Below are positions 1 through 6,631 of a stretch of 10,507 bases of DNA, piece after piece (position 1 is the first letter of the stretch; each line of letters begins with the position of its first letter). The position numbers and the translations under genes are program-made. This DNA is from Ruminococcus flavefaciens. Lineage in GTDB: Bacteria > Bacillota > Clostridia > Oscillospirales > Ruminococcaceae. The notes beneath the pieces were generated by a model. It was not told where the DNA came from. It saw only the letters and a program-made list of their open reading frames with translations, and searched no databases. The stretch lies in the NCBI GenBank assembly GCA_002310115.1, contig DBYI01000014.1, positions 1 to 10,507 on the forward strand, given 5' to 3'.

Positions 1-25
1 CAAAGGGGCTTTTTTGACAGGCTGA
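1..25. repeat. Left copy of 25-bp terminal inverted repeat
   Basis: The first 25 bases are the exact reverse complement of the last 25 bases of the window. The unit begins CAAAGGGG, continues with a run of six T, and ends GACAGGCTGA. Identity stops at base 26. If the two ends were abutted they would form a perfect 50-bp palindrome whose centre resembles a GGGGC/T6 terminator hairpin. The most likely reading is one arm of a dispersed intergenic repeat at which the assembly broke. A true element terminus is less likely, because the genes inside look chromosomal. Confidence 0.85.
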
Positions 26-58
26 AGCTTCTTCAATTACGAAGAAGCTTTTTCTTTT
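25..58 (+). terminator. Intrinsic terminator reading rightward
   Basis: A perfect 10-bp stem, AAGCTTCTTC (25-34) and GAAGAAGCTT (41-50) with a 6-nt loop, is followed on the plus strand by TTTTTCTTTT. The T tract follows the hairpin only on the plus strand, so it would stop a transcript entering from the left, convergent with the minus-strand acetyltransferase operon. It may also fold at the 3' end of the operon mRNA, but there it lacks a U run. Confidence 0.7.
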
Positions 59-509
59 ACAGCTTATACTGCATGAAATTATTATTCTTTACGAAGCCGA
101 AATCAGTGTACAGTAAAACACCCATATCCGAAGCGGTTATCTGAACAGTACCGCAGCCGTGTTTTCTTGCCTCATCGACTACCAGTGACAGCAGCTTTTT
201 TGCGATACCCTGTCTTCTGTATGATTTGTCCGTGAACATACTTGACAGAAGCGCTATCTTACCGCTGGGGCAGCCGAAATAAGGCGGCTTTTCAACGATG
301 GATATCCCGCTTGTTCCGATTATTTTTTCATTGTCCAGAGCTATCCACGAAATGAAAGTATTGTCTGCCATATGACGCTGATAGTAATCTTTCAGTGCAG
401 GTCTCAGATCGATATCCTCTTTTGCCCCCTCTTCACGAAGCTGATTTATTCTCATTGTAATAAAAGTTTCAAGTTCTTTATCCGATAATCTTCTGTAAGC
501 GATATTCAT
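57..509 (-). CDS. GNAT family N-acetyltransferase (last gene of sulfur operon)
   Basis: This 150-residue protein has a typical GNAT length and layout. Acetyl-CoA motif A is clear: a hydrophobic strand near residues 86-92, then YRRQGIAKKLL at 97-107 with the Q/R-x-x-G-x-A pyrophosphate loop, followed by the amphipathic helix. Motif B, LLYTDFGF, lies near 132-139. The fold transfers acetyl from acetyl-CoA to an amine; the acceptor cannot be read from sequence. The ATG at 509 follows GAGGTG with good spacing, and that ribosome binding site contains the TGA stop of the preceding gene, so translation is probably coupled. It is the last gene of the operon and the third acetyltransferase in a row. 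Family assignment is firm and substrate unknown. Confidence 0.9.
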   Translation of the reverse strand: MNIAYRRLSDKELETFITMRINQLREEGAKEDIDLRPALKDYYQRHMADNTFISWIALDNEKIIGTSGISIVEKPPYFGCPSGKIALLSSMFTDKSYRRQGIAKKLLSLVVDEARKHGCGTVQITASDMGVLLYTDFGFVKNNNFMQYKL

Positions 510-518
510 AAATGCACC

Positions 519-1085
519 TCATTTCTGTATTTCCCAGTAACCTTTATAGGCGTATCCGTCATGTGTTCCGATCAGAAGATCTTTTGATTTTATAAAGCCG
601 AATTTCTGAACAGCCTTTATCCTTTCCACTGCATAATCGGGGACTTTTGTTATTATCTCATCACAGTTAAACAGTTCAAAAGCAGGCGGAACTATAAGCG
701 ATATAATATCGTACAATACGCTTTCTTTCTCAAAAGCACTGCCTACGTCGAGGCGCAAAACTCCATCTCCGCTAAAGGCGTCATCGGAGTCGCGGTGAAA
801 TAACTCAACAGTGCCTATTGCCTTTGAAGCAGCTTTGTCAATGATCGTGAATCTCACAAACCACTTTGTTTCATACGATGATAACCAGAATTTTATTGCG
901 TCAAGCATTTTCTCTTTCGTGGGATAATAGAAGTTATCTCCGTCACAGTTGTCGCTGTTGAAAAAAGGCAAGGCGTTTTTATCGCTGTAAACCTGCAGCA
1001 GATCATCTGCGTCCTGTTCCTCAACAAAGCGCAGCAGATACTTGTCGTCTTCAAAAGCAGGACAATTACTGTAAACATCTGTCAT
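519..1085 (-). CDS. GNAT-like acetyltransferase with degenerate acetyl-CoA loop
   Basis: This 188-residue protein resembles the RimJ/RimL-type (Acetyltransf_3-like) branch of GNATs: a substrate-side N-terminal half (LLRFVEEQDADDLLQVY at 17-33), a central strand with IGTVELF at 90-96, and a C-terminal VQKFGFIKS at 159-167 that looks like motif B. Where motif A should be (about 110-140) there is no recognisable Q/R-x-x-G-x-G/A loop; the stretch reads DVGSAFEKESVLYDI. Acetyl-CoA binding may therefore be altered or lost. The start has GAGGTGAT just upstream, and that site contains the stop of the preceding gene. It lies between two GNATs with intact motifs, so it could be a diverged duplicate or a partner subunit. 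Membership in the superfamily is likely, activity less so. Confidence 0.78.
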   Translation of the reverse strand: MTDVYSNCPAFEDDKYLLRFVEEQDADDLLQVYSDKNALPFFNSDNCDGDNFYYPTKEKMLDAIKFWLSSYETKWFVRFTIIDKAASKAIGTVELFHRDSDDAFSGDGVLRLDVGSAFEKESVLYDIISLIVPPAFELFNCDEIITKVPDYAVERIKAVQKFGFIKSKDLLIGTHDGYAYKGYWEIQK

Positions 1086-1089
1086 AATA

Positions 1090-1725
1090 TCACCTCAGCG
1101 CTTTTCTCATTATTATGGTATTTCTGTTCTCACAAAATGTCACAAATCCGAATTTCTCATACAACTTTATCGGACCCGTAAAAGCTAATGCGTTGTTATG
1201 CCCCTGCTTCATGGGGTAAGTCTCAATAAAAGCGTACCCGTCATTTTTTGCGTCTGAGCATACTCGTTCAAGCAATGCGGTTGCTATGCCATTTCCGCGG
1301 TAATCGGGAGCTATCTCAAAGCAGACCACAGATTTTATCTTTCCTTTTTCCTGACAGCCCACAGGCTTTTCATCGGAAGGCACGTTGTCAAGATCAAACA
1401 CTCCTACACGATAATAATTCATTCTGTCATTAGCATTGCACCAGCCTACAACCAAACCGTCAGCAAAAGCCAGATAGCCTTTTATCGTACCTGCTCTCAC
1501 CATTTTAACAGCTGATTCCCGCAGCGCCCGTTTCCAGTTTTCTGCTCCTCCACCGTATATTTCGGACTTTGCGAATAATTCAGAATCTATCTGTTCCTTG
1601 CTCATATTGAACGCATTGCAGTAGCAGGGATAATAAGGTGAACCGTCCGAAAAAGCTCTATTATCAAAAAAGTCAAAGTATACTTCTTCTAATTCTGGAG
1701 TTAAGGCTTTTATTTCTATATTCAT
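1090..1725 (-). CDS. GNAT family N-acetyltransferase
   Basis: The protein has 211 residues from the preferred start. Motif A is well preserved: VVCFEIAPDYRGNGIATALL at 133-152 with the RGNGIA acetyl-CoA loop at 143-148. A motif-B-like KLYEKFGF sits at 187-194. Near the N-terminus YYPCYCNAF (31-39) carries two cysteines around a tyrosine, of unknown role. The ATG at 1725 is chosen because GGAAAGGA (1734-1741) sits 8 nt upstream. The longer reading from 1755 overlaps the previous stop as ATGA but has no clear ribosome binding site. The gap to the next gene is 4 nt. Family is firm and substrate unknown; the sulfur context makes an amino acid or thiol acceptor plausible. Confidence 0.88.
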   Translation of the reverse strand: MNIEIKALTPELEEVYFDFFDNRAFSDGSPYYPCYCNAFNMSKEQIDSELFAKSEIYGGGAENWKRALRESAVKMVRAGTIKGYLAFADGLVVGWCNANDRMNYYRVGVFDLDNVPSDEKPVGCQEKGKIKSVVCFEIAPDYRGNGIATALLERVCSDAKNDGYAFIETYPMKQGHNNALAFTGPIKLYEKFGFVTFCENRNTIIMRKALR

Positions 1726-1751
1726 TCGTTCCATCCTTTCCAGACATCGCC

Positions 1752-1949
1752 TCATCTGTAATCTTCGGAAACATCCTCAAAAGAACGCTCTCCACGAATA
1801 TATGCTTCATAGGCGACTTCCGCATCTTTGCCGTGAAATACAGTGCAGATACCACACATATCACAGTCTGCTATACATGGAAATCTTTCTTTGATATAGT
1901 TCCTGCGTTCTTTTGCAGTAGAATTTAAAATATCAGGTGCTGTAATCAT
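1752..1949 (-). CDS. Small four-cysteine protein, copy B
   Basis: A 65-residue soluble protein with a compact cysteine cluster, CIADCDMCGIC at residues 25-35 (C-x3-C-x2-C-x2-C). Before it is a charged helix with KERRNYIKE and after it YEAYIRGERSFEDV. The same order, with the cysteines at almost the same positions, occurs in the gene immediately upstream, so the two are tandem paralogues. GAGGTGAC lies 7 nt before the ATG and includes the stop codon of that paralogue. There is no signal peptide or membrane segment. The cluster could bind zinc or an Fe-S cluster, or carry thiols. I know similar small uncharacterised Clostridia proteins but no assigned function. The ORF is probably real because of paralogy, spacing and ribosome binding site. 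Confidence 0.82.
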   Translation of the reverse strand: MITAPDILNSTAKERRNYIKERFPCIADCDMCGICTVFHGKDAEVAYEAYIRGERSFEDVSEDYR

Positions 1950-1960
1950 AAGCAGTCACC

Positions 1961-2185
1961 TCATTTTATAAGACGATTCTGACGGTATTGCTCCATATAT
2001 GTCCTGTTGATCTCGCTGATCTCACGTTTTCCGTCAATATAGTCCTGGTAGATTCCAAACGGACTTCCACCGCCCAGCCAGCATGATGAACAGTTTTCAC
2101 AGCCTCCGCCGCCACAGTCAAGTGACTCTTTGATGATCTGTTCCCGTTCCTCACGTGTCGTATCCTTGATCAGAATTGATCTCAT
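1961..2185 (-). CDS. Small four-cysteine protein, copy A
   Basis: A 74-residue protein with C24, C29, C32 and C35 in DCGGGGCENCSSC (C-x4-C-x2-C-x2-C). A helix containing TTREEREQIIKES precedes the cluster, and YQDYIDGKREISEINRTY follows it. The flanking helix, the cluster spacing and the Y-x-x-YI-x-G-x-R/K-x-x-E ending match the next gene. The ribosome binding site AAGGAGG (2194-2200) is strong, 8 nt from the ATG. No export signal is visible. Four closely spaced cysteines suggest a metal or cluster ligand set, or a redox or persulfide carrier; the neighbours that handle sulfane sulfur favour a link to sulfur metabolism, but that is inference. No characterised family is recognised. Confidence 0.85.
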   Translation of the reverse strand: MRSILIKDTTREEREQIIKESLDCGGGGCENCSSCWLGGGSPFGIYQDYIDGKREISEINRTYMEQYRQNRLIK

Positions 2186-2218
2186 AAAAACAGCCTCCTT
2201 TATAGAATTGCTCCTGCT

Positions 2219-2806
2219 TTACGCCATCTCAGCATTGATAGCATCTTCGTTTTCAGCCATAGCCTGCAAGGTCATGGTAAGCAGCTTGTCAAGCTCCCAA
2301 CCGAGTTGTTCGGCACCGCGCTCAATAACTTCTCTTGAGCAGCCTGCCGCAAATCCTTTGCTCTTATACTTCTTTTTCAGGGATTTAAGTTCCATATCCT
2401 TTGTACTTTTAGACGGACGCATCAGCGCAGCTGCCCAGATCAGACCCGTAAGTTCGTCAGCCGCAAAAAGCACCTTTTCCATTTCATGTATCGGCTCTAC
2501 TTCAATAGTCACGCCGCAGCCTACGGTTATTCCGTAGCCGTGAGAGCATACTGCATGAATGATGTCGTCACTTACTCCGCCTTCTCTAAGAAGTTCAGGA
2601 GCTTTGAGGCAGTGTTCCTCGGGATACAGTTCAAAATCAATGTCATGGAGAAGTCCGACGATACCCCAGTATTCTGCCTTATCTCCATATCCAAGCTCAT
2701 TGGCATACCACTTCATTACCGCTTCAACAGTCAGGGCGTGCTGAATATGGAACGGGTCTTTGTTGTACTTTTTTAAAAGCTCAAAGGCTTCATTTCTTGT
2801 TATCAT
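2219..2806 (-). CDS. HD-domain phosphohydrolase-like protein
   Basis: This 195-residue cytoplasmic protein carries the HD metal-binding pattern: HIQHAL at 20-25, the HD doublet in GLLHDIDFE (H54, D55), H84 and H89 in the following helices, and a conserved D117 in LFAADELTGL. Proteins of this size and layout are usually annotated as HD or HDIG-domain hydrolases acting on phosphomonoesters or nucleotides. The substrate here cannot be told. The start is supported by GTGAGG at 2815-2820, 8 nt before the ATG. It is 39 nt downstream of the rhodanese fusion gene and 33 nt upstream of the cysteine-cluster genes, so it is probably cotranscribed. Its place in a sulfur operon has no obvious biochemical explanation. 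Confidence 0.85.
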   Translation of the reverse strand: MITRNEAFELLKKYNKDPFHIQHALTVEAVMKWYANELGYGDKAEYWGIVGLLHDIDFELYPEEHCLKAPELLREGGVSDDIIHAVCSHGYGITVGCGVTIEVEPIHEMEKVLFAADELTGLIWAAALMRPSKSTKDMELKSLKKKYKSKGFAAGCSREVIERGAEQLGWELDKLLTMTLQAMAENEDAINAEMA

Positions 2807-2845
2807 GATCTTTACCTCACTTATACTATTTTTAATATTCTTCTG

Positions 2846-3952
2846 TTATATAAACAGGCTCATATCAGATTCTTCTCCTGAGCCAATAAAAGTAGCTACA
2901 CCTCCAAGTTCTACCCCGTCTATCAGTTCTTCCTGATGAATACCCATAATATCCATCGACATCTGGCAGGCTACTATTCTAACACCGTGAGATTTTGCAC
3001 TTTCAATCAGTTCTTCCAATGAACTGATACCTTTCTTTTTCATTATGCCACGTATAATTTTTGATCCTGCACCACACATATTCATACGTGACAGACCAAG
3101 CTTTGCAGTTCCTCTCGGCATCATTGCTCCGAACATTTTTTCAATAAAATTCTTGGATACTTTTATTTTTTTCGGTTTCCTGAGAATATTGAGTCCCCAA
3201 AATGTAAAAAACATAGTTACTTTTCTTCCCATTGCTGCAGCGCCGTTCGCAATTATAAATGCAGCGATAGTCTTATCAAGATCTCCTGAAAAAACAACAA
3301 ATGTCTTGTCGTTTTTTTCCTTGGCAGATGAATATTCTTTTTTGGTATCCCGTGTGATCTGAGCCTTGATAATACCATTCTCTGTTACAAGGTTATCCAG
3401 ACGATTTCCTGTCCTGTCACACCAGACACGAATATCTGATGCAAATGCATCTTCTGTGGCTTCAACACATATTGTTTCACCGATAGGCTTATCTCTCAGA
3501 TAATCTGCAACTTTTACGATCGGTCCGGGACATTTTAAATTCTTTGCATCTATTAGCACAATATTCTTTGAATTTATCCTGTTATCAGAGTTGTCAAATT
3601 TTGTTTGAGCTCCCGTCTTTTGAGTTTCTGAGCTTTTATTATGCACAGCAAGAAATGAACGATAGGCATTGTATCCACCGTCCAGTGTGGCTATATCGTA
3701 TCCGCGATCAGCAAGTATCTCAGCTACCTGCTCACTCCAGTCGCCTTCGCGGCAAAACGCGACCACAGGCTTATTCTTGGGAATGGTATCCAGTTTTGAA
3801 TATCCACCTGAGAACGGAATATTTATTGCTCCTTCAATCCCACTCACCAATACCTCATCAGGTTCTCGGAGGTCAAGAAGAGTGATATTATTAAAATCCA
3901 GTTCAGAAAACTCTTCAACTGTTATATGTTTAAAATTCTCTTGAGTACTCAT
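2846..3952 (-). CDS. Rhodanese-TusA-DsrE2 fusion sulfurtransferase
   Basis: The 368-residue protein has three sulfur-transfer modules in series. Residues 8-105 are a rhodanese domain with LLDLRE at 25-30 and active-site Cys67 in the loop CREGDWS. Residues 130-203 are a TusA/SirA-like domain with the C-P-x-P signature CPGP and Cys141. Residues 216-368 resemble the DsrE2/DsrE-like family, with candidate persulfide carriers Cys293 (NMCGAG) and Cys329 (VACQMSMD). Known members of these families pass sulfane sulfur as protein persulfides, so the fusion can be read as an internal relay, or as a NADH-lacking version of the longer CoA-disulfide-reductase fusions. AAGGAG lies 9 nt before the ATG. It starts 20 nt after the C-S lyase, whose product thiol or persulfide could feed it. 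A short hydrophobic patch (VTMFFTFWGL, 245-254) is typical of DsrE2 domains. Confidence 0.92.
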   Translation of the reverse strand: MSTQENFKHITVEEFSELDFNNITLLDLREPDEVLVSGIEGAINIPFSGGYSKLDTIPKNKPVVAFCREGDWSEQVAEILADRGYDIATLDGGYNAYRSFLAVHNKSSETQKTGAQTKFDNSDNRINSKNIVLIDAKNLKCPGPIVKVADYLRDKPIGETICVEATEDAFASDIRVWCDRTGNRLDNLVTENGIIKAQITRDTKKEYSSAKEKNDKTFVVFSGDLDKTIAAFIIANGAAAMGRKVTMFFTFWGLNILRKPKKIKVSKNFIEKMFGAMMPRGTAKLGLSRMNMCGAGSKIIRGIMKKKGISSLEELIESAKSHGVRIVACQMSMDIMGIHQEELIDGVELGGVATFIGSGEESDMSLFI

Positions 3953-3972
3953 ATTTCAATTCTCCTTAAACA

Positions 3973-5139
3973 TTATCTGCGCATTGCCTTAATGGCTGTA
4001 ATAAGCCTTTCAAGTCCATCCTGCACCATGCTGTAAGGGCAGGCAATGTTCATACGTAAAAAGCCTTCACCGCCTTTTCCGAACTGTGCTCCGTCAGAAA
4101 GGAACAATCCTGTCCGTTTGCGTATACTCTGTGCAAGACTGAGCCCATTATCTGTAACAACTCTCGTCCCGTCTATCCAGAGCAAATATGTCGCCTGCGA
4201 AGGAATGAGCTTCAGTTCAGGTAATTCCGCCTCTAACCCCGCTCTGACAAGCTGTTTGTTTTCAAAAAGATAACGACGTAAACTATCAAGCCATGCACCG
4301 CCCTTTTGAAAAGCTGAAACAGCCGCCTGTACCGCAAATGCATTTGCACTGTCTATCCTCTGAGAATGCAAGCCTTCTTTTATTCGCCGCCTGATCGTTT
4401 TGTCGGGGATTACTATGGCTGAGGTATGCAGTCCTGCAAGATTAAATGCTTTTGTCGGAGAAATACAGGTCACGCTGTTACCGGCATTTTCAGACGCAGC
4501 AGCCAGATACGGGACATAATTTATATCGGGATCTGTAATATCACAGTGTATCTCATCAGAGACAACAATAACATCGTTTTTCCTTGCGAGACTGCCAATA
4601 GCAGCCAGAACATCTCTGCCCCAGATATTTCCGGTAGGATTATGCGGATTGCTGAGAATAAGCATTTTGGTTCTGCTATTACTTATCTGCCACTCAAGAA
4701 GCTTATGATCTATCCGATATTCATTTCCGTCATAGATAAGAGGACATTCAAGTACAGAACGTCCGTTGCTGAGAATACAGTCATAAAAACAGTTGTAAAC
4801 AGGAGAAAGCAGCACTACATTATCACCGATATTCGTAAGCTCACGAATACAAGTGCATATGGTTGGCAATACACCTGGACTGAACAACATTTGCTGCCTT
4901 TCAAACTTCAAATTATGCCGTGACTGCCACCATTCAATATATGCCTGATACCATTCATCAGGCAGAACAGAATAACCGAAAATACCGTTTGTCAGCCTTT
5001 TCTGCAATTCCTCAAGTATCTCAGGCGCCGCCAAAAAATCCATGTCCGCCACCCACATAGGCAGCTCATTTTGCAATGTATTCCATTTCAGTGAATTAGT
5101 ACCGCTACGATCAGTCACATGATCAAAATCAAACTTCAT
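3973..5139 (-). CDS. patB: PatB/MalY-type PLP-dependent cystathionine beta-lyase / C-S lyase
   Basis: At 388 residues this is full length for the MalY/PatB branch of fold-type I aminotransferases. Visible features are the opening FDHVTDRSGTNSLKW, PMWVADMDF at 27-35, SNPHNPTG at 163-170, the cofactor-binding Asp195 in SDEIHCD, the Schiff-base lysine K230 in SPTKAFNLAG and the carboxylate-binding Arg362 in FLRMNIA. Enzymes of this branch cleave cystathionine, cystine or S-substituted cysteines to pyruvate, ammonia and a thiol or H2S. It is the first gene of the operon, behind a perfect consensus promoter. The nearest Shine-Dalgarno-like run (AAAGGGG, 5153-5159) is 13 nt from this ATG, which is long, but the protein start matches the family. 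Family is sure; preferred substrate is not. Confidence 0.93.
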   Translation of the reverse strand: MKFDFDHVTDRSGTNSLKWNTLQNELPMWVADMDFLAAPEILEELQKRLTNGIFGYSVLPDEWYQAYIEWWQSRHNLKFERQQMLFSPGVLPTICTCIRELTNIGDNVVLLSPVYNCFYDCILSNGRSVLECPLIYDGNEYRIDHKLLEWQISNSRTKMLILSNPHNPTGNIWGRDVLAAIGSLARKNDVIVVSDEIHCDITDPDINYVPYLAAASENAGNSVTCISPTKAFNLAGLHTSAIVIPDKTIRRRIKEGLHSQRIDSANAFAVQAAVSAFQKGGAWLDSLRRYLFENKQLVRAGLEAELPELKLIPSQATYLLWIDGTRVVTDNGLSLAQSIRKRTGLFLSDGAQFGKGGEGFLRMNIACPYSMVQDGLERLITAIKAMRR

Positions 5140-5239
5140 AGGTCATTTGAGACCCCTTTCTATGGAGGTTTTTTCTGTAAAATTGTTTAAGCATATTGTA
5201 ATATATCGGTATACATATATAAACTATGTATTTAATATG

Positions 5240-5268
5240 ATTATATATCGCAGTCAGGGATTTGTCAA
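5240..5268 (-). promoter_or_regulatory. Consensus sigma-70-type promoter of the patB operon
   Basis: On the minus strand TTGACA (5263-5268) and TATAAT (5240-5245) are separated by exactly 17 nt. Transcription should begin near 5233, giving a leader of about 94 nt. The leader contains an AT-rich dyad, ATATAT-CGGTATAC-ATATAT at 5201-5220, that might be a regulator site; no riboswitch fold is evident. No other promoter this good was seen in the downstream intergenic gaps, which supports one transcript for the eight genes. Confidence 0.85.
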
Positions 5269-5294
5269 TAACGAACATATAGAAATACATACAA

Positions 5295-5338
5295 TCAGCA
5301 ATAAACCGCACCGCAAGCGATATGCCTGCGGTGCGGTT
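5295..5338 (-). terminator. Terminator of the binding-protein gene
   Basis: A perfect 12-bp GC-rich stem, AACCGCACCGCA (5304-5315) and TGCGGTGCGGTT (5327-5338), lies 12 bases beyond the stop codon of the solute-binding lipoprotein. On the minus strand it is followed only by TTTATTGC, so the U tract is short. It separates the binding-protein unit from the patB promoter. Confidence 0.75.
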
Positions 5339-5350
5339 CAACAAAGAGTG

Positions 5351-6526
5351 TTATTCAAATTCGTTGAAATGATCTTCCAGTGATTTGTAAATGTCATCTG
5401 AACCTTCGGCCAATATACTGTCGAGAGCCTTTTTGTATACGTCGGTATTATAGTGCGGTTCGATGTCGTAATCTTCTGTATATCCAAGATCGACGATAGT
5501 ATCTTTAAGTGTGAGTGTACCCTTCTTGTCAGGATCGGGACTGGATACACTGTATCCGCCGTAAACCTCAGTGTCAATGAAATCTTCCTCTATGTCGATG
5601 TACTTCTTGACGTCCTTGATAGTCTTGTCGTGGTCGGACTGTGTAAAGTGATATGCCTTTATGAATGCACGTTCAATGGCTATAAAAGTATTGGGAGTGC
5701 TGCTGAGTGCAGATGTCTTTGCAACCTGACGGCAGCATGGCTGGTTCTCAAGAGCTTTTTCGTGTGCGCAGTAGTATACGACCCTATAGCCCTGGGACTT
5801 AGCCAGCGAAGCATACGGCGAGTAAACGGAAGCCGCGTCGATAGAGCTGTTAAGAAGTGCTGCATAAGCGTCCTTCTGACTGTCGAAGTAGACGATATTT
5901 ACCTTGTCGTCGCCTTCACCAATTTCGATGTTTGCGTTTTTCAGCAGTATCTGGAGCTCTGCGTCCTGTACGCTGTTCTTGACTGAAGCGACATTTCTGC
6001 CCTTGAGGACTTCCACTCCTGCCTCGTCCTTGTCAGCAAATTCAGATTTGATAACGTAGCCGTGACCGTTTGTCATCGCTCCGCCGAAAATCGAGACCTC
6101 ATGTCCCTGACTCTGGAAAGTAAGTGTGGGAACGGAACCGATGAAAGCCACATCGAGCTTATCGGATTCGATACCGTTTATGAGTTCGGAAGCACTTGAA
6201 AACTGGGTAAGTGTAACTTTAAGTCCCTCTTCCTTGAAGTAGCCCTCCTCCTGTGCAACGAATGCGAGAAGATGTGCTGTGGAGTTGAGGTAGCCGATGT
6301 TGATGTCGGTCTTTTCGGGAGCTCCTATCTCAACCTTAGCTGCCTCTGTTGCAGCTTCCGAAGCGCTCTCTGCTGATGCGCTTTCAGTTGTGTTCTCAAC
6401 TGTTGTGGTGCTTGCGGTAGTTGGCTCACTCTTTTCGGAAGAGCTTGATTGATTGAGTCCAGAGCAGCTTGTAAACAGTGTCGCAGCGGCAATTAAGGAT
6501 ATAAGCTTTAATCTGTTATTTTTCAT
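5351..6526 (-). CDS. SsuA/NMT1-type ABC transporter substrate-binding lipoprotein
   Basis: From the preferred ATG at 6526 the protein has 391 residues. A lipoprotein signal peptide (MKNNRLKLISLIAAATLFTSC) ends in a lipobox with lipid-anchored Cys21. A Ser/Thr/Glu/Ala-rich tether follows to about residue 66, then a periplasmic-binding-protein fold that opens with INIGYLNSTAHL and EEGYFKEEGLKVTL, as in NMT1/SsuA/TauA proteins that bind sulfonates, taurine or thiamine precursors. A CC pair occurs in NQPCCRQV. The start is chosen because AAGGTGA lies 7 nt upstream; the GTG at 6535 overlaps that site. No permease or ATPase gene is in the window, so its transporter must be encoded elsewhere. The ligand is inferred as an organosulfur compound from the context only. 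Confidence 0.88.
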   Translation of the reverse strand: MKNNRLKLISLIAAATLFTSCSGLNQSSSSEKSEPTTASTTTVENTTESASAESASEAATEAAKVEIGAPEKTDINIGYLNSTAHLLAFVAQEEGYFKEEGLKVTLTQFSSASELINGIESDKLDVAFIGSVPTLTFQSQGHEVSIFGGAMTNGHGYVIKSEFADKDEAGVEVLKGRNVASVKNSVQDAELQILLKNANIEIGEGDDKVNIVYFDSQKDAYAALLNSSIDAASVYSPYASLAKSQGYRVVYYCAHEKALENQPCCRQVAKTSALSSTPNTFIAIERAFIKAYHFTQSDHDKTIKDVKKYIDIEEDFIDTEVYGGYSVSSPDPDKKGTLTLKDTIVDLGYTEDYDIEPHYNTDVYKKALDSILAEGSDDIYKSLEDHFNEFE

Positions 6527-6574
6527 TTTCTTCACCTTTTAACCTTTTCTTTCTTTTTATTCATCATTTAATAA

Positions 6575-6631
6575 TTACTCGGCACAACATCGCATTCGCT
6601 TTGTGCTAAAAATGAATAGTGTATCTCTCAT
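6575..6631 (-). CDS. Candidate Cys-Cys leader peptide
   Basis: A previously unlisted 18-codon ORF, MRDTLFIFSTKRMRCCAE, ends with TAA and lies 48 nt upstream of the binding-protein ATG. GAGGTG (6638-6643) is 6 nt before its ATG, as good as the sites of the real genes nearby, and it starts about 25 nt after the predicted transcription start. Tandem TGT-TGT cysteine codons at positions 15-16 follow a basic K-R-M-R stretch. A 6-bp RNA stem, GCACAA with TTGTGC (6601-6606 and 6582-6587), would bury these codons. Short ORFs with clustered Cys codons are known as cysteine-responsive attenuators upstream of sulfur genes in mycobacteria. The same role here is inference. No clear terminator hairpin follows, so control would be by translation or mRNA stability. 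Confidence 0.6.
   Translation of the reverse strand: MRDTLFIFSTKRMRCCAE

Noticed and set aside
5140..5233. Possible T-box or SAM riboswitch in the patB leader
   Set aside because: The 94-nt leader is too short and AT-rich; no T-box motif, SAM-type core or terminator hairpin is seen before the gene.
5129..5344. A 71-codon minus-strand ORF upstream of patB
   Set aside because: It spans the consensus promoter and the transcript leader, is AT-rich and starts before the predicted transcription start.
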